A DNA stretch of 14,880 nt from Phycisphaerales bacterium (GTDB taxonomy: Bacteria > Planctomycetota > Phycisphaerae > Tepidisphaerales > Tepidisphaeraceae), in contig JAQGHH010000054.1 of assembly GCA_028288945.1 (NCBI GenBank), positions 1 through 14,880 of the forward strand. Direction: 5' to 3'. The translations under genes and the position numbers were made by a program. The notes under the pieces were generated by a model. The model did not search any database. It was not told the DNA's origin and was given only the letters and a program-made list of their open reading frames with translations. Below, one piece after another: positions 1 to 7,892 of the stretch. The stretch's first letter is position 1; each line of letters opens with the position of its first letter.

Positions 1-749
1 TCGCCGGCCACTCCAACCACGTGACCAACGCGGCTCTGGGCTGGACGTTCACCGCCGAATTCATCTCCGCAATGACCCGGCGGGGGAAGATGCCGGTGAT
101 GCTGCGGGCGTGGGCGTGCGAGGACGGCAAGCCGTGGTGGCAGCACTACGGGCCGAAGGCGCGGGTCCACGACGACCTGACGATCGCACCCATCGCGCCC
201 GGAGAACTCGGGCGAAAATACCTCGACCGGGCCCGGTACGGCCTGCGCCGGCTGGAGCGGACGCAGTTGCCGCTGGTGGAAAAGGTCGCCGACCAAATCG
301 CCGCCGAGAGCCGCGCCGGGCGCAAGACGGTCGTCGCCTTCAACGGCCACATGGGTGGCAACTACGTGGGGAAATACGAGGACGCCGCGTGGGCCGTAGG
401 TCATGAACTGCACGAAGGGGTGGATGGCCAGACGCGGTCCTTCGAAACGGACCGGCCCGACGGCGCACTGGTTTTGCGGCTCGGCTCATTCGGGCTGCAC
501 GAGAGCATCGACGCGCTGCTGCAAAAGAAGCATGCCCGCGTGATGCTGGTCGCCAGTGAGAACCCGCGCCCCGAGTGGGCGGTGCCGCCCCGCTACGAGC
601 CGTGGCTGGACATCGGCGTGCCCTTCGGCGACGCGTGTGTCTGGATCGAGGGCTACCCCATTCCCGTCCTCCCGGTCAGCGGCGTCACGCAGACCGCGAC
701 CTACGAGTGCATCAACCTTGAGGCGCAGCGCCGCATGAAAGGCAACTGA
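1..749 (+). CDS. SIS-like (sugar isomerase-like) protein, 5' end outside the window
   Basis: The reading frame is open from the first bases (in-frame codons give A-G-H-S-N-H just before the GTG at 21), so this is the C-terminal part of a longer protein; the GTG at 21 is probably an internal valine. About 248 residues are visible, ending at TGA 747-749. I place it near SIS-domain phosphosugar-binding proteins for two reasons. The AGHSN segment followed by a helix resembles the GTGHSH start of sugar-isomerase-like SIS proteins. The C-terminal stretch LDIGVPFGDACVW...PVSGVTQT resembles the 'DNGxPxGDA...GPVST' end of the same group. If so, it binds or isomerises a sugar phosphate in the cytoplasm. 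There is no signal peptide or membrane segment in the visible part. It converges on the giant secreted protein with a 37-base gap and no obvious terminator. The family call rests on short motifs and could be wrong; that this is a real gene is much safer. Confidence 0.6.
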   Translation, partial: AGHSNHVTNAALGWTFTAEFISAMTRRGKMPVMLRAWACEDGKPWWQHYGPKARVHDDLTIAPIAPGELGRKYLDRARYGLRRLERTQLPLVEKVADQIAAESRAGRKTVVAFNGHMGGNYVGKYEDAAWAVGHELHEGVDGQTRSFETDRPDGALVLRLGSFGLHESIDALLQKKHARVMLVASENPRPEWAVPPRYEPWLDIGVPFGDACVWIEGYPIPVLPVSGVTQTATYECINLEAQRRMKGN

Positions 750-786
750 CGGCGCCGGTCGAACAATAGCAATCTACCGATCGCGC

Positions 787-3700
787 TCATTTTTCCACCG
801 CCATCCCGCAACTGGGGCAGAACTTCTGGCCGGGTTTGAGGGGTCCGCCGCAATGCGTGCAGAACTTGCGGGCGGACGGGGTCGGCGTCGCGGGACGGGG
901 GGATGGAGGGTTTTCGGTGACGGCCGGGCCGGGGGCCGGCGGCGCTGAAGCGGGGGCGGTCGCCAGTGAGGCTAGCGCTTCTTCGCCGTTGAAGTCCACT
1001 GACGTGGTTCCGTCCGTGTTCACCCACACGTCCTGCGAAAAAGCGCGGCCCGCAAGGTTGGTGCGGAAGGTGTACTGCCCTTCGTGCAGATTGACCTTTT
1101 CCCCGAACGCGCCGCCCGCCACGACGTGGCCCGCCGCGTCGAGCACTTCGAACGACTCGGGCGTCGCCAGAACCGCGACCTTTAAGCTTCGCTCCAGGTC
1201 GGCGGCCTTGACCGCGGGCCAATAGTCGCCGCCCGAAGCGGTGCCCATCGCCTGCAACTGGCGGCTCCATTCCTCCTGATTGATGTCGAAGCCGATGATA
1301 TGGAAGCGAATGTCCTTCCGATCCTTTAACAGGGCGGCCGTCTTCACCGGGTTACGCGGGGGCACGGTGTCTTCCCCGCCGTCGGTCAGAAGAACGACCG
1401 TCACCGGGTGCTTCGGGTCGCCGTTCCTGATATCGGCCAGCGCCTGCTCGAGGCTCAGCGCCAGCGGCGTCTTGCCCCGTGAGCGCAGGGCGTCGAGCTT
1501 TCCGTGGAAGGCGTCCTTATTGAGCGGGCCCATGGGGATGAGCAATTCGGTGTCCTGATCCGCGCCCTTGTCGGTCGCACGCTTGCGGTGGCCGTAGACG
1601 CGCAGGGCGACGTCGGACTTTTCGGGCAGATCCTTCACGAGCGCCCACACCGCGTTGCGGGCGGCGTCGAACTTCAACTGCCCGTCCATGTTGTCGAGCA
1701 TCGACCCGCTGGCGTCGAGGATCATGTAAAGGCGGTTGGCGGGGGGCGTCGCCGTGGCGATCAGCGCGCCCGACCCGCCGCGTTTCTCGGGGCCGGCAAT
1801 CAGCGACGGCGTGGCGCGTGTCAGGAACAGCAGCGCGAAGCTGCTGGCCAGCCGCGGGTCGCGCTCCTGCCCCTGGGGCGCCTTCCAAAGGTGGTCTGCG
1901 TCCTGCTTGCTGACCAGCGTGCGGGCGCCCACCGGATACCATTCATGCTCGCCGATGAACTCGGTGTCCAGGATGCGGCCGACCCGCTCGATCGAATACA
2001 TGTAGTAGTAGTACCACTCCCCCTCATTGCCCGGGTGCAGATTGACATGGAAGTTGTTCGCCAGCCAGGCGATGCCCCTCTCCAGAGTCTCGTCCTTCAG
2101 CGGCTCGGCCTCGCCCAGTTCGTAGCGGGCCATCGCCACCGCGCAAATCCCCGCGGCGGACATGCTCCCGTAGCTGCGGCCTCCGTTGGTGCTGTAACCC
2201 CAGCCCCCGTCCGTCCCTTGCCGGGCCGTGGCGGTGGCGAGCGCGGCTTTCCACACGTCGGCGGGCATCTTCATGCCGGAACGCGAGGCGGTGCTCAATC
2301 CGAGCAACGCGTACTGCGTCACGGAATTGTCGCCGTCGGGCACCTGCGGTTTGGTCAGACGGACCCAGGGCTCGGCGGGCTTTCCGATGGGGGTCCCCCC
2401 TTCCACCCGCAGCACGCCGTGCTTGGTGTTGATCTTCTCGAAGATCTCAGGGGGCACGTTGGGCGTGTATCCCCACGTGCCGTCGGGGCCCTCCCCCTCA
2501 AGTAGATACCGTGCCGCGTCCCGCATCTTCGGGACGTACTGCGAATCGCCGTACCCTTCGATCAACATCGCCAGCAGCCCGGCACGATACGTCCCCATCT
2601 CGCGGGGCTTGGCGCTTTCGAGAAAGCGACGGAGCGCGGCATCAAATTCCGGCGACTTTTTATGGAAGCCGCAATGAACAAGCGCCAGCGCGACCAGCAC
2701 GTCCTCGTGGCGCGTGTTGAGGTCGTTGTCCTTCTTAAGCTCGTCAGACTTGAGCAGTTCCCAGAGCGCCGCCGCGCCGGTATCGATGGCGGTGTTGACC
2801 TGATCGGCCGTGAGCCCGACCCCCGCGATCCCCAGCGGCTTGCGGTCCTGCTTGGCCGCGACGCGCAGCGCCTTGATCGGTTTGTCGCCCGGGATCGAAA
2901 CCCCAGGTTGAGGCGGATCGGCTCGCGCCACCGTCTTCATCGGCGGCTCCGGCTTGACCGGCGCGGGGGGAGGCTGATCGGGCGCACCGGGCGTCGGGAT
3001 CGGCCGCGCGACCGCCACGGATTTTTCGACCGGCGACAGGGGGAGCACTTTACTCATTCCTTCCGTCACGGACGCGTAGCTCAGGCGCGGACGGCTGTCT
3101 TCGGCGGGGATCTGGTAGGCGACCTGAAACGTCCTGCGATCCCCGGCGGGGATGTAGACCGCTTCAGCGGGAGGTTGCGGGCCCTTCAGGGTCGCGTCAT
3201 CCATCTTCAATTGCTGGCCGGCTTCGGTGGCGTACTTCAGTTGCTCGCGGGGCTGGAAGAATTCCTGGTGCTGGCCGCCCAGGTTTTTTACCGTCACGTC
3301 CAGGACCAGGAACTTGTGATTGTCGGCGGCCTTCGCTCCCGCGAACTCCGTCGCGACGGACTGGCCGACGACCGTCATCTCGAAGATCTGGTCACGCGTG
3401 GACGCGATCGCCTTGCGCGCGGGCAGCGCCGGGCGCTTCCCCTCAAGGGGGATCGTCAGCCCTTCGGGCCGAATGAGCCGGCCGTCGGGAAGGGCGGCGT
3501 TGGGAAAATCGCACCGCAGTTCAAGTGACGCGTACTTTTCCGGGACCAGGAACACCAGCGTGCCGCCGGTGAAAACGTCCGGCAGGAACCGCGGCTCGGC
3601 GGGCAGGTCGGAGGCTTCGATCGGGGGGTAGGCGTATTCTCCGTCGGCCACCAACTGCGCGTACTTCCGCGACTCCTTCCAATCGGCGACGGTGCCGATC

Positions 3701-5340
3701 TTCATCTTCGCCCCTTTGGCGGCCTTCGGGTCGTACACCGAGGCGTCCCCCTCGGTGAACATCGTGCTCCGCGCGCGCAGGTCGATGGTCAGGAAGGTCA
3801 GGCCGGCGGGGGCCTTGGCCGCCCCCAGGTCGGCGCTCTTGCGGACGGAGTAGAGGCCGGCCTCCAGGACTTGGTTTTTCAACGGCGGCGACACGGGCTT
3901 TTCCGCCGTCGCGGCGGCCGCGACGTCGGCCGTCAGGGAGATCGGCATGTGCCCGTGGGCGAAATCGTAAAAACGAATCTCCATCGCGTGCGGGGGCGGG
4001 CCGGGCGGAAGGTCGAACACCAGATTCCCATGGACGGTCTCACCGAGGCGTTCGAGCGTGAAATTTTTGACCGGCACGTGGCCCGCGAGCGGCGCTCCGC
4101 CCTGGTGCAGCCGGGCAACCCTGGAGCCATCAACCACGAGGTAAAGGTGGTCGGCAAGGTTGGGAATTTTGTAAGCGGTTGGGACCTGCCGCTCTTTGAT
4201 GAGCGTGAGCGGGATGATGTTTTCCCACTCGCTGGCGAGGACCAGCATCGCCCGGCCCGGCCCGGCGTCGGTCTCGCCGTAGGTCCCAAGGACCGCGGCG
4301 TTGGCGAGGGTCAGCCGCACGCCGCGGTTGCTCGCGGTCAATCCCAGCGGGTAGGTTTTCCCGGGCTCAAGCGTGGCCGGGAGCGAAGGCGCGGCAGCGG
4401 CGACGGGCGCGGGAAGCGTCGCCGGCGGGGTGGTGGGCTGCACGAACGGTGCGAGCACCTTGGTGACGGCGGCGTCGGACGCCAGCGACGGCTCGACAGA
4501 CACCTGATCGGATTTCACGGCTCCGGCTTCAGCACCGACGGTGGTCTGGGCCAACTGTTTCCCGTGTTCTCCCGCGCCGATGACGGCAGTCCCGGCGGTC
4601 GTCGGCAGGTACTCCGGCCGGACGCCGCCGACGAAAATGGCTGTTAGATCCTTTCCGAACTTCTCGCGGATCGGCGCCAGTCCGGCCGCTGTTCCGTAGT
4701 ACAGAAGTACGACCTGCTGCGCCTCCGCCCGCGCCTTGGGGAGCCACTGGGCGACGGCCTCGCCGGTGGGTTGAATCTTCACCCCCGCAAGCTGCTGCTT
4801 GAGGTGCGGGAGGAAGTCCATCCCGGCGGGCGGCTCGCAAACGCCGAGGATCGCCACCTTCTTCCCGCCCACTTCCTTGACGCGGTACGCCGGGAACATC
4901 GGCTGGCCGGTCGCCTCGTCGAGCAGGTTGGCCGAGACAGGGCCGAGCTTGGAATCCTTGAGCAGCGACAGGGTCGCGGCCTTCCCCAGCCGCAGATCGC
5001 GGTAGGACACGTTGACCGCGTCGTACCCGAGCGCCTCGTACCCGGCGACCATGATTTTTCCGCCGCTGGCGACGCTGTCCTCGCCAAAGAGGAAGTTGCC
5101 GGAATCGACGAGAAGCAGGGGGCCGGCCTCGCGGAGCTTGGCAAGAGCGGTAGCCCGCCGGGCCAGCCCGCCCAGGCCGACGCCGTCCGGGCAATGGCTG
5201 CAAGGCTGGACATGCCCTTCGGTGTCGGCGGACATCACGACGTGAACTTCCCCCGCCGCGGAGGCCGCGGCCGAGGCGATCATCGTCACGCCCGCCCACG
5301 CCATGCACGCCCACACGATTTTTAATTTTAACGGGATCAT
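787..5340 (-). CDS. Giant secreted protein: phosphoesterase-like, beta-sandwich, toroid, VWA and zinc ribbon
   Basis: A 1517-residue protein with a signal peptide (1-29, cut near A-S-A-A). Residues ~30-300 resemble the UshA/5'-nucleotidase phosphoesterase fold (SADTEGHVQPCSHC, GGLARRAT, LLLVDSGN, SANLL, VAILGV). However, the usual GNHE is replaced by V-S-Y-R-D at ~111-115, so catalysis is doubtful. Residues ~320-765 look like successive beta-sandwich domains, the last DUF4352-like (FLVLDVTVKNL), followed by a Pro-rich linker. Residues ~840-1180 form an alpha-toroid of the squalene-cyclase/prenyltransferase type with QW-like GTDGGWGY repeats; no DxDD is seen. Residues ~1203-1380 are a VWA domain with a complete MIDAS: D1209-x-S-x-S, T1291 and D1320. 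A small beta domain, a Pro/Ala-rich linker and a zinc ribbon (C1494, C1497, C1508, C1511) end it. The start has a modest SD (AAAGG, 7-base spacer). It is the last gene of the probable operon, 60 bases after the upstream paralog. Role unknown; probably envelope binding or assembly. Confidence 0.9.
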   Translation of the reverse strand: MIPLKLKIVWACMAWAGVTMIASAAASAAGEVHVVMSADTEGHVQPCSHCPDGVGLGGLARRATALAKLREAGPLLLVDSGNFLFGEDSVASGGKIMVAGYEALGYDAVNVSYRDLRLGKAATLSLLKDSKLGPVSANLLDEATGQPMFPAYRVKEVGGKKVAILGVCEPPAGMDFLPHLKQQLAGVKIQPTGEAVAQWLPKARAEAQQVVLLYYGTAAGLAPIREKFGKDLTAIFVGGVRPEYLPTTAGTAVIGAGEHGKQLAQTTVGAEAGAVKSDQVSVEPSLASDAAVTKVLAPFVQPTTPPATLPAPVAAAAPSLPATLEPGKTYPLGLTASNRGVRLTLANAAVLGTYGETDAGPGRAMLVLASEWENIIPLTLIKERQVPTAYKIPNLADHLYLVVDGSRVARLHQGGAPLAGHVPVKNFTLERLGETVHGNLVFDLPPGPPPHAMEIRFYDFAHGHMPISLTADVAAAATAEKPVSPPLKNQVLEAGLYSVRKSADLGAAKAPAGLTFLTIDLRARSTMFTEGDASVYDPKAAKGAKMKIGTVADWKESRKYAQLVADGEYAYPPIEASDLPAEPRFLPDVFTGGTLVFLVPEKYASLELRCDFPNAALPDGRLIRPEGLTIPLEGKRPALPARKAIASTRDQIFEMTVVGQSVATEFAGAKAADNHKFLVLDVTVKNLGGQHQEFFQPREQLKYATEAGQQLKMDDATLKGPQPPAEAVYIPAGDRRTFQVAYQIPAEDSRPRLSYASVTEGMSKVLPLSPVEKSVAVARPIPTPGAPDQPPPAPVKPEPPMKTVARADPPQPGVSIPGDKPIKALRVAAKQDRKPLGIAGVGLTADQVNTAIDTGAAALWELLKSDELKKDNDLNTRHEDVLVALALVHCGFHKKSPEFDAALRRFLESAKPREMGTYRAGLLAMLIEGYGDSQYVPKMRDAARYLLEGEGPDGTWGYTPNVPPEIFEKINTKHGVLRVEGGTPIGKPAEPWVRLTKPQVPDGDNSVTQYALLGLSTASRSGMKMPADVWKAALATATARQGTDGGWGYSTNGGRSYGSMSAAGICAVAMARYELGEAEPLKDETLERGIAWLANNFHVNLHPGNEGEWYYYYMYSIERVGRILDTEFIGEHEWYPVGARTLVSKQDADHLWKAPQGQERDPRLASSFALLFLTRATPSLIAGPEKRGGSGALIATATPPANRLYMILDASGSMLDNMDGQLKFDAARNAVWALVKDLPEKSDVALRVYGHRKRATDKGADQDTELLIPMGPLNKDAFHGKLDALRSRGKTPLALSLEQALADIRNGDPKHPVTVVLLTDGGEDTVPPRNPVKTAALLKDRKDIRFHIIGFDINQEEWSRQLQAMGTASGGDYWPAVKAADLERSLKVAVLATPESFEVLDAAGHVVAGGAFGEKVNLHEGQYTFRTNLAGRAFSQDVWVNTDGTTSVDFNGEEALASLATAPASAPPAPGPAVTENPPSPRPATPTPSARKFCTHCGGPLKPGQKFCPSCGMAVEK

Positions 5341-5400
5341 GACAGGACCTTTCGCTGTGCCTGGGCAGTGTTTCGCGCACGTCGCAAGAAAGTTAAGCGG

Positions 5401-7803
5401 TCAACTCATCGCACCGCTGACGACGTTGCAAAGCTTGTTGAGGCCGATCGACGCGGCGGTGCCACCCTTACCGCTCACCCATCCGCCGAGCGCGCCGCCC
5501 GCGCCACCCCACATCACCATGACGGTCATTGCGGTCAGCGCCGCCACGACGCATCCGCAGGCGAGGCAGGCGGCGATCTTCGTGTTACTCGCTCCCGCGG
5601 CGAAACCGCCGCAGCCGTAGGTAGTCAACAGGCCGTTGGAAACGCCCACCACGACGGCAATGTATTCGATCATTGCCGCGCCCTCGCCCGAGGCGATGAC
5701 GCCCAGCGTCTGGCCCGTGGCGCGATCAACGCGGTACCACCCGACGACAGGGCGTCCGCCGACGTCGCCGGCGCGCTCCGGCATTACCAGCAGAGACCCG
5801 GAGGATAAGTCTTCCCGTGCCCGGCCGAGCGCGCCGGCCGACAACCCCGCCGCACGTGTGCCCAGGTCTTCGACCCGCGCGACCGCCGACATGCCGACGC
5901 CCTGCGCCTGGGCGCGGGAGACCAGCTCGGACACGTTTTCCGTCATCGGCCGCTGGAGGACGACCGTCTCGGCAACAGTGTCCGCCACGCCCTGGCGGAG
6001 CACGGCCTGGAACGGGTTGGCGGATCCGGGGCGCGCCGCCACCGCGTTTTCGACGATGTCGAAACCCTCCCGCGTCACGATTTTTCCGTCGGGGCCGAGC
6101 CGGATCTTTTTCTGGTACGTAAGGACGTTGGGCCGGTCGAGGTAGGCCTCGTCCGCACGCGCGTTCCAAAAATGCCGGGCCAGCGCCAGCGCGTGCAGTG
6201 GGCCGGTTTGCGGGTGGAGCTTCGCGCCCCGTTTGGCGGTGCCGCGTAGTCCGTCGTCCTGGGCGTGTCGCAAGACATCCAGCAGCGCGGCCTTCGATTC
6301 CAGCAGCGTCGCCGTCACCGCATGCTCCACGAAGCCGATACTCAGCCGGGAGCCCAGCACGAGAAGTTCCGTCTCACCCATGAGCGAGAAGCCGCGATTT
6401 GCGGCGGTTTGTTGATCGACCTTCGGCTCGTTGACGGCAGCTCCGCCGCGGGCGGAGGGGCCGAGGAGATCAAACACCGGCCGCCGAATCGTCTTGGCGG
6501 GCCGGCCGGGGACGCGGATCTCGTACTCGATCCACTCGGCCGTCAGCACGCCCTTGGTGGCGGCAGGCGCCTCCCCGCCCAGAACATCGAATGCGCCGAT
6601 CGCCTTTCCGAGTGTCGAGCCCAGCTTGGCGAAGGGGTCATCACTGGACGACTTGCTCACCTCGCCTTCGGTCGTGAAGGTGGACTGTACGACGTACTCC
6701 TCCCCGATCAGGAGCATGGGACGCCATTCTGTTTGTGCCGCGGCGGCGGCGACGAGCTTCTTCATGGAATCGTCGGTCCCCATCGTTACGGCGTTGTCGG
6801 ACCACCCGGGCGGGACGTGGATAAGAGTCGCCTGCCTGCCTGCCATTTCGGCCGGCCGCAGGACGTGCTGGAGGACCGGCTTTTCCTGCAGCTTTCCGTC
6901 CTTCCACTGTTCGACGATGACCCGCAGTTCGACCTCATGGGACAGCGCTTCCTTGAGAATGGGGACGCCGGTCTTGGGGTCGATTTCACAGGTGGATTGC
7001 GAGGGCGCGAGCGCTTGCCCCACTTTCGCGTCGGCGAGGGTGGGGTCGAGATCAACCCAGCCCTCGCCGGCCCTGGCTTGAACCCACCAATGGTCCGCCG
7101 CGACGGGCGCGGTGGCCGCGGCATGTCCCGGTCCTCCCTGCGCGCCGATGGCGCCGTTCAACACTGTAACGTCCCGCTCGATCCGCGCCGCTGAATCCTC
7201 GGCCAATCCCTGCGACAGCAGCACCGCCTCGTTCATCCCAGGATCGACATTCGTATCACCCGGGGCGACGGGCGGCTGCGGCGCGGCGGCCGCGGGTTGA
7301 GGTGGACGCGCCTGGAGCGACGCCTTGAGCCGCGCTGCGGCGTCCGCACGTTGTGCATCGGTTAGCGCCGCCCGCGCCAGGCGCACCGGCTGGCCCGCGG
7401 ACCGCAGCAACTCGGCCAGGAGCAATGCGCGGTCGAGGCTGTTGCCTGCGCGCTCCATGAGCACGCCGCGTGGCCCGCGGAGCAGCCCGTCGTACGGGAG
7501 GTACGCGGTCTGGTCGCGAACCCACGCAAAGAGCGCATCGCGATCGCGGCCGACATTTGCCAGGACCGCCTGCGGGTCGAACGAGTCACGCGGCGCGTTG
7601 CGGCTCGCAACTTCCAGCGCCTTGAGGCCCTCCTCAAGTTGATCGGCAAGGCGGGCGAGGTCAGCACCGGCCAATGGGGCGGCCGCGGCGGGCGCCGACG
7701 GCGCTGCCGTGACCTGATTAATCCCTCCGCACCACGTCCACGCCATTAACGTGCTGAACAGCAGGCGGGCCGTTCGCGAAATTACATCATTCGACAGCGA
7801 CAT
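5401..7803 (-). CDS. Secreted transglutaminase-like protein A with prepilin-like hydrophobic tail
   Basis: An 800-residue protein. A TTG 12 bases upstream (7815) is in frame, but it overlaps the GAGG SD that serves the ATG at 7803, so I chose the ATG. Residues 1-~34 are a signal peptide. Residues ~50-260 are transglutaminase-like: W-V-R-D at 94-97, GNSLDRALLLAELL at 120-133, and HWWV...GWVDLDPT with H238 and D253. The expected Cys is Ser122, so thiol catalysis is not expected. The central part (LTAEWIEYEI, VFDLLG, RPNVLTYQ, REGFDIVENAV) is shared with the neighbouring paralog but belongs to no domain I can name. Residues 706-800 form a hydrophobic tail containing GEGAAMIEY and five cysteines. 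It lies 89 bases downstream of paralog B and 60 bases upstream of the giant protein, all on one strand, so cotranscription is likely. Function unknown; a structural or binding role in the envelope is inferred. Confidence 0.85.
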   Translation of the reverse strand: MSLSNDVISRTARLLFSTLMAWTWCGGINQVTAAPSAPAAAAPLAGADLARLADQLEEGLKALEVASRNAPRDSFDPQAVLANVGRDRDALFAWVRDQTAYLPYDGLLRGPRGVLMERAGNSLDRALLLAELLRSAGQPVRLARAALTDAQRADAAARLKASLQARPPQPAAAAPQPPVAPGDTNVDPGMNEAVLLSQGLAEDSAARIERDVTVLNGAIGAQGGPGHAAATAPVAADHWWVQARAGEGWVDLDPTLADAKVGQALAPSQSTCEIDPKTGVPILKEALSHEVELRVIVEQWKDGKLQEKPVLQHVLRPAEMAGRQATLIHVPPGWSDNAVTMGTDDSMKKLVAAAAAQTEWRPMLLIGEEYVVQSTFTTEGEVSKSSSDDPFAKLGSTLGKAIGAFDVLGGEAPAATKGVLTAEWIEYEIRVPGRPAKTIRRPVFDLLGPSARGGAAVNEPKVDQQTAANRGFSLMGETELLVLGSRLSIGFVEHAVTATLLESKAALLDVLRHAQDDGLRGTAKRGAKLHPQTGPLHALALARHFWNARADEAYLDRPNVLTYQKKIRLGPDGKIVTREGFDIVENAVAARPGSANPFQAVLRQGVADTVAETVVLQRPMTENVSELVSRAQAQGVGMSAVARVEDLGTRAAGLSAGALGRAREDLSSGSLLVMPERAGDVGGRPVVGWYRVDRATGQTLGVIASGEGAAMIEYIAVVVGVSNGLLTTYGCGGFAAGASNTKIAACLACGCVVAALTAMTVMVMWGGAGGALGGWVSGKGGTAASIGLNKLCNVVSGAMS
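5404..5688 (-). other. C-terminal prepilin/TadE-like tail of protein A
   Basis: Codons 706-800 of protein A. The sequence begins GEGAAMIEY and runs into the hydrophobic IAVVVG. Taking G708 as -1, the glutamate E713 falls at +5 and is followed by Tyr, the pattern of Flp-type prepilins (G|xxxxEY) and close to TadE-type segments. A Gly/Ala-rich hydrophobic stretch with C731, C746, C749, C751 and C792 follows. Unlike real pilins, this lies at the C terminus of a large protein. The resemblance is seen directly; processing by a prepilin peptidase is speculation, and no tad genes are in the window. Confidence 0.4.
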
Positions 7804-7809
7804 TTCCGA

Positions 7810-7813
7810 CCTC
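7810..7813 (-). promoter_or_regulatory. Ribosome binding site deciding the protein A start
   Basis: GAGG on the minus strand, six bases before the ATG at 7803. An in-frame TTG at 7815 overlaps this SD and is therefore unlikely to be the start. Confidence 0.6.
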
Positions 7814-7892
7814 AATCAGGAGTCCCGAAACCAGCGCGCACCCGCGCATAACTGAGATTCCAATCGCCGCGGCAACTTATGCCCGGCCACAT

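Noticed and set aside
750..786. CGGCGCCG palindrome between the two convergent genes as a terminator
   Set aside because: It has no loop and no T-run, and such short palindromes are expected in G+C-rich DNA.
2040..2820. Reading the toroid as a true squalene-hopene cyclase
   Set aside because: No DxDD catalytic motif is seen, and the protein is exported and fused to VWA; only the fold and QW-like repeats match.
1504..4647. Several plus-strand frames of 250-333 codons inside the giant gene
   Set aside because: All are shadows of the minus-strand gene, whose toroid, VWA and zinc ribbon are continuous in one frame.
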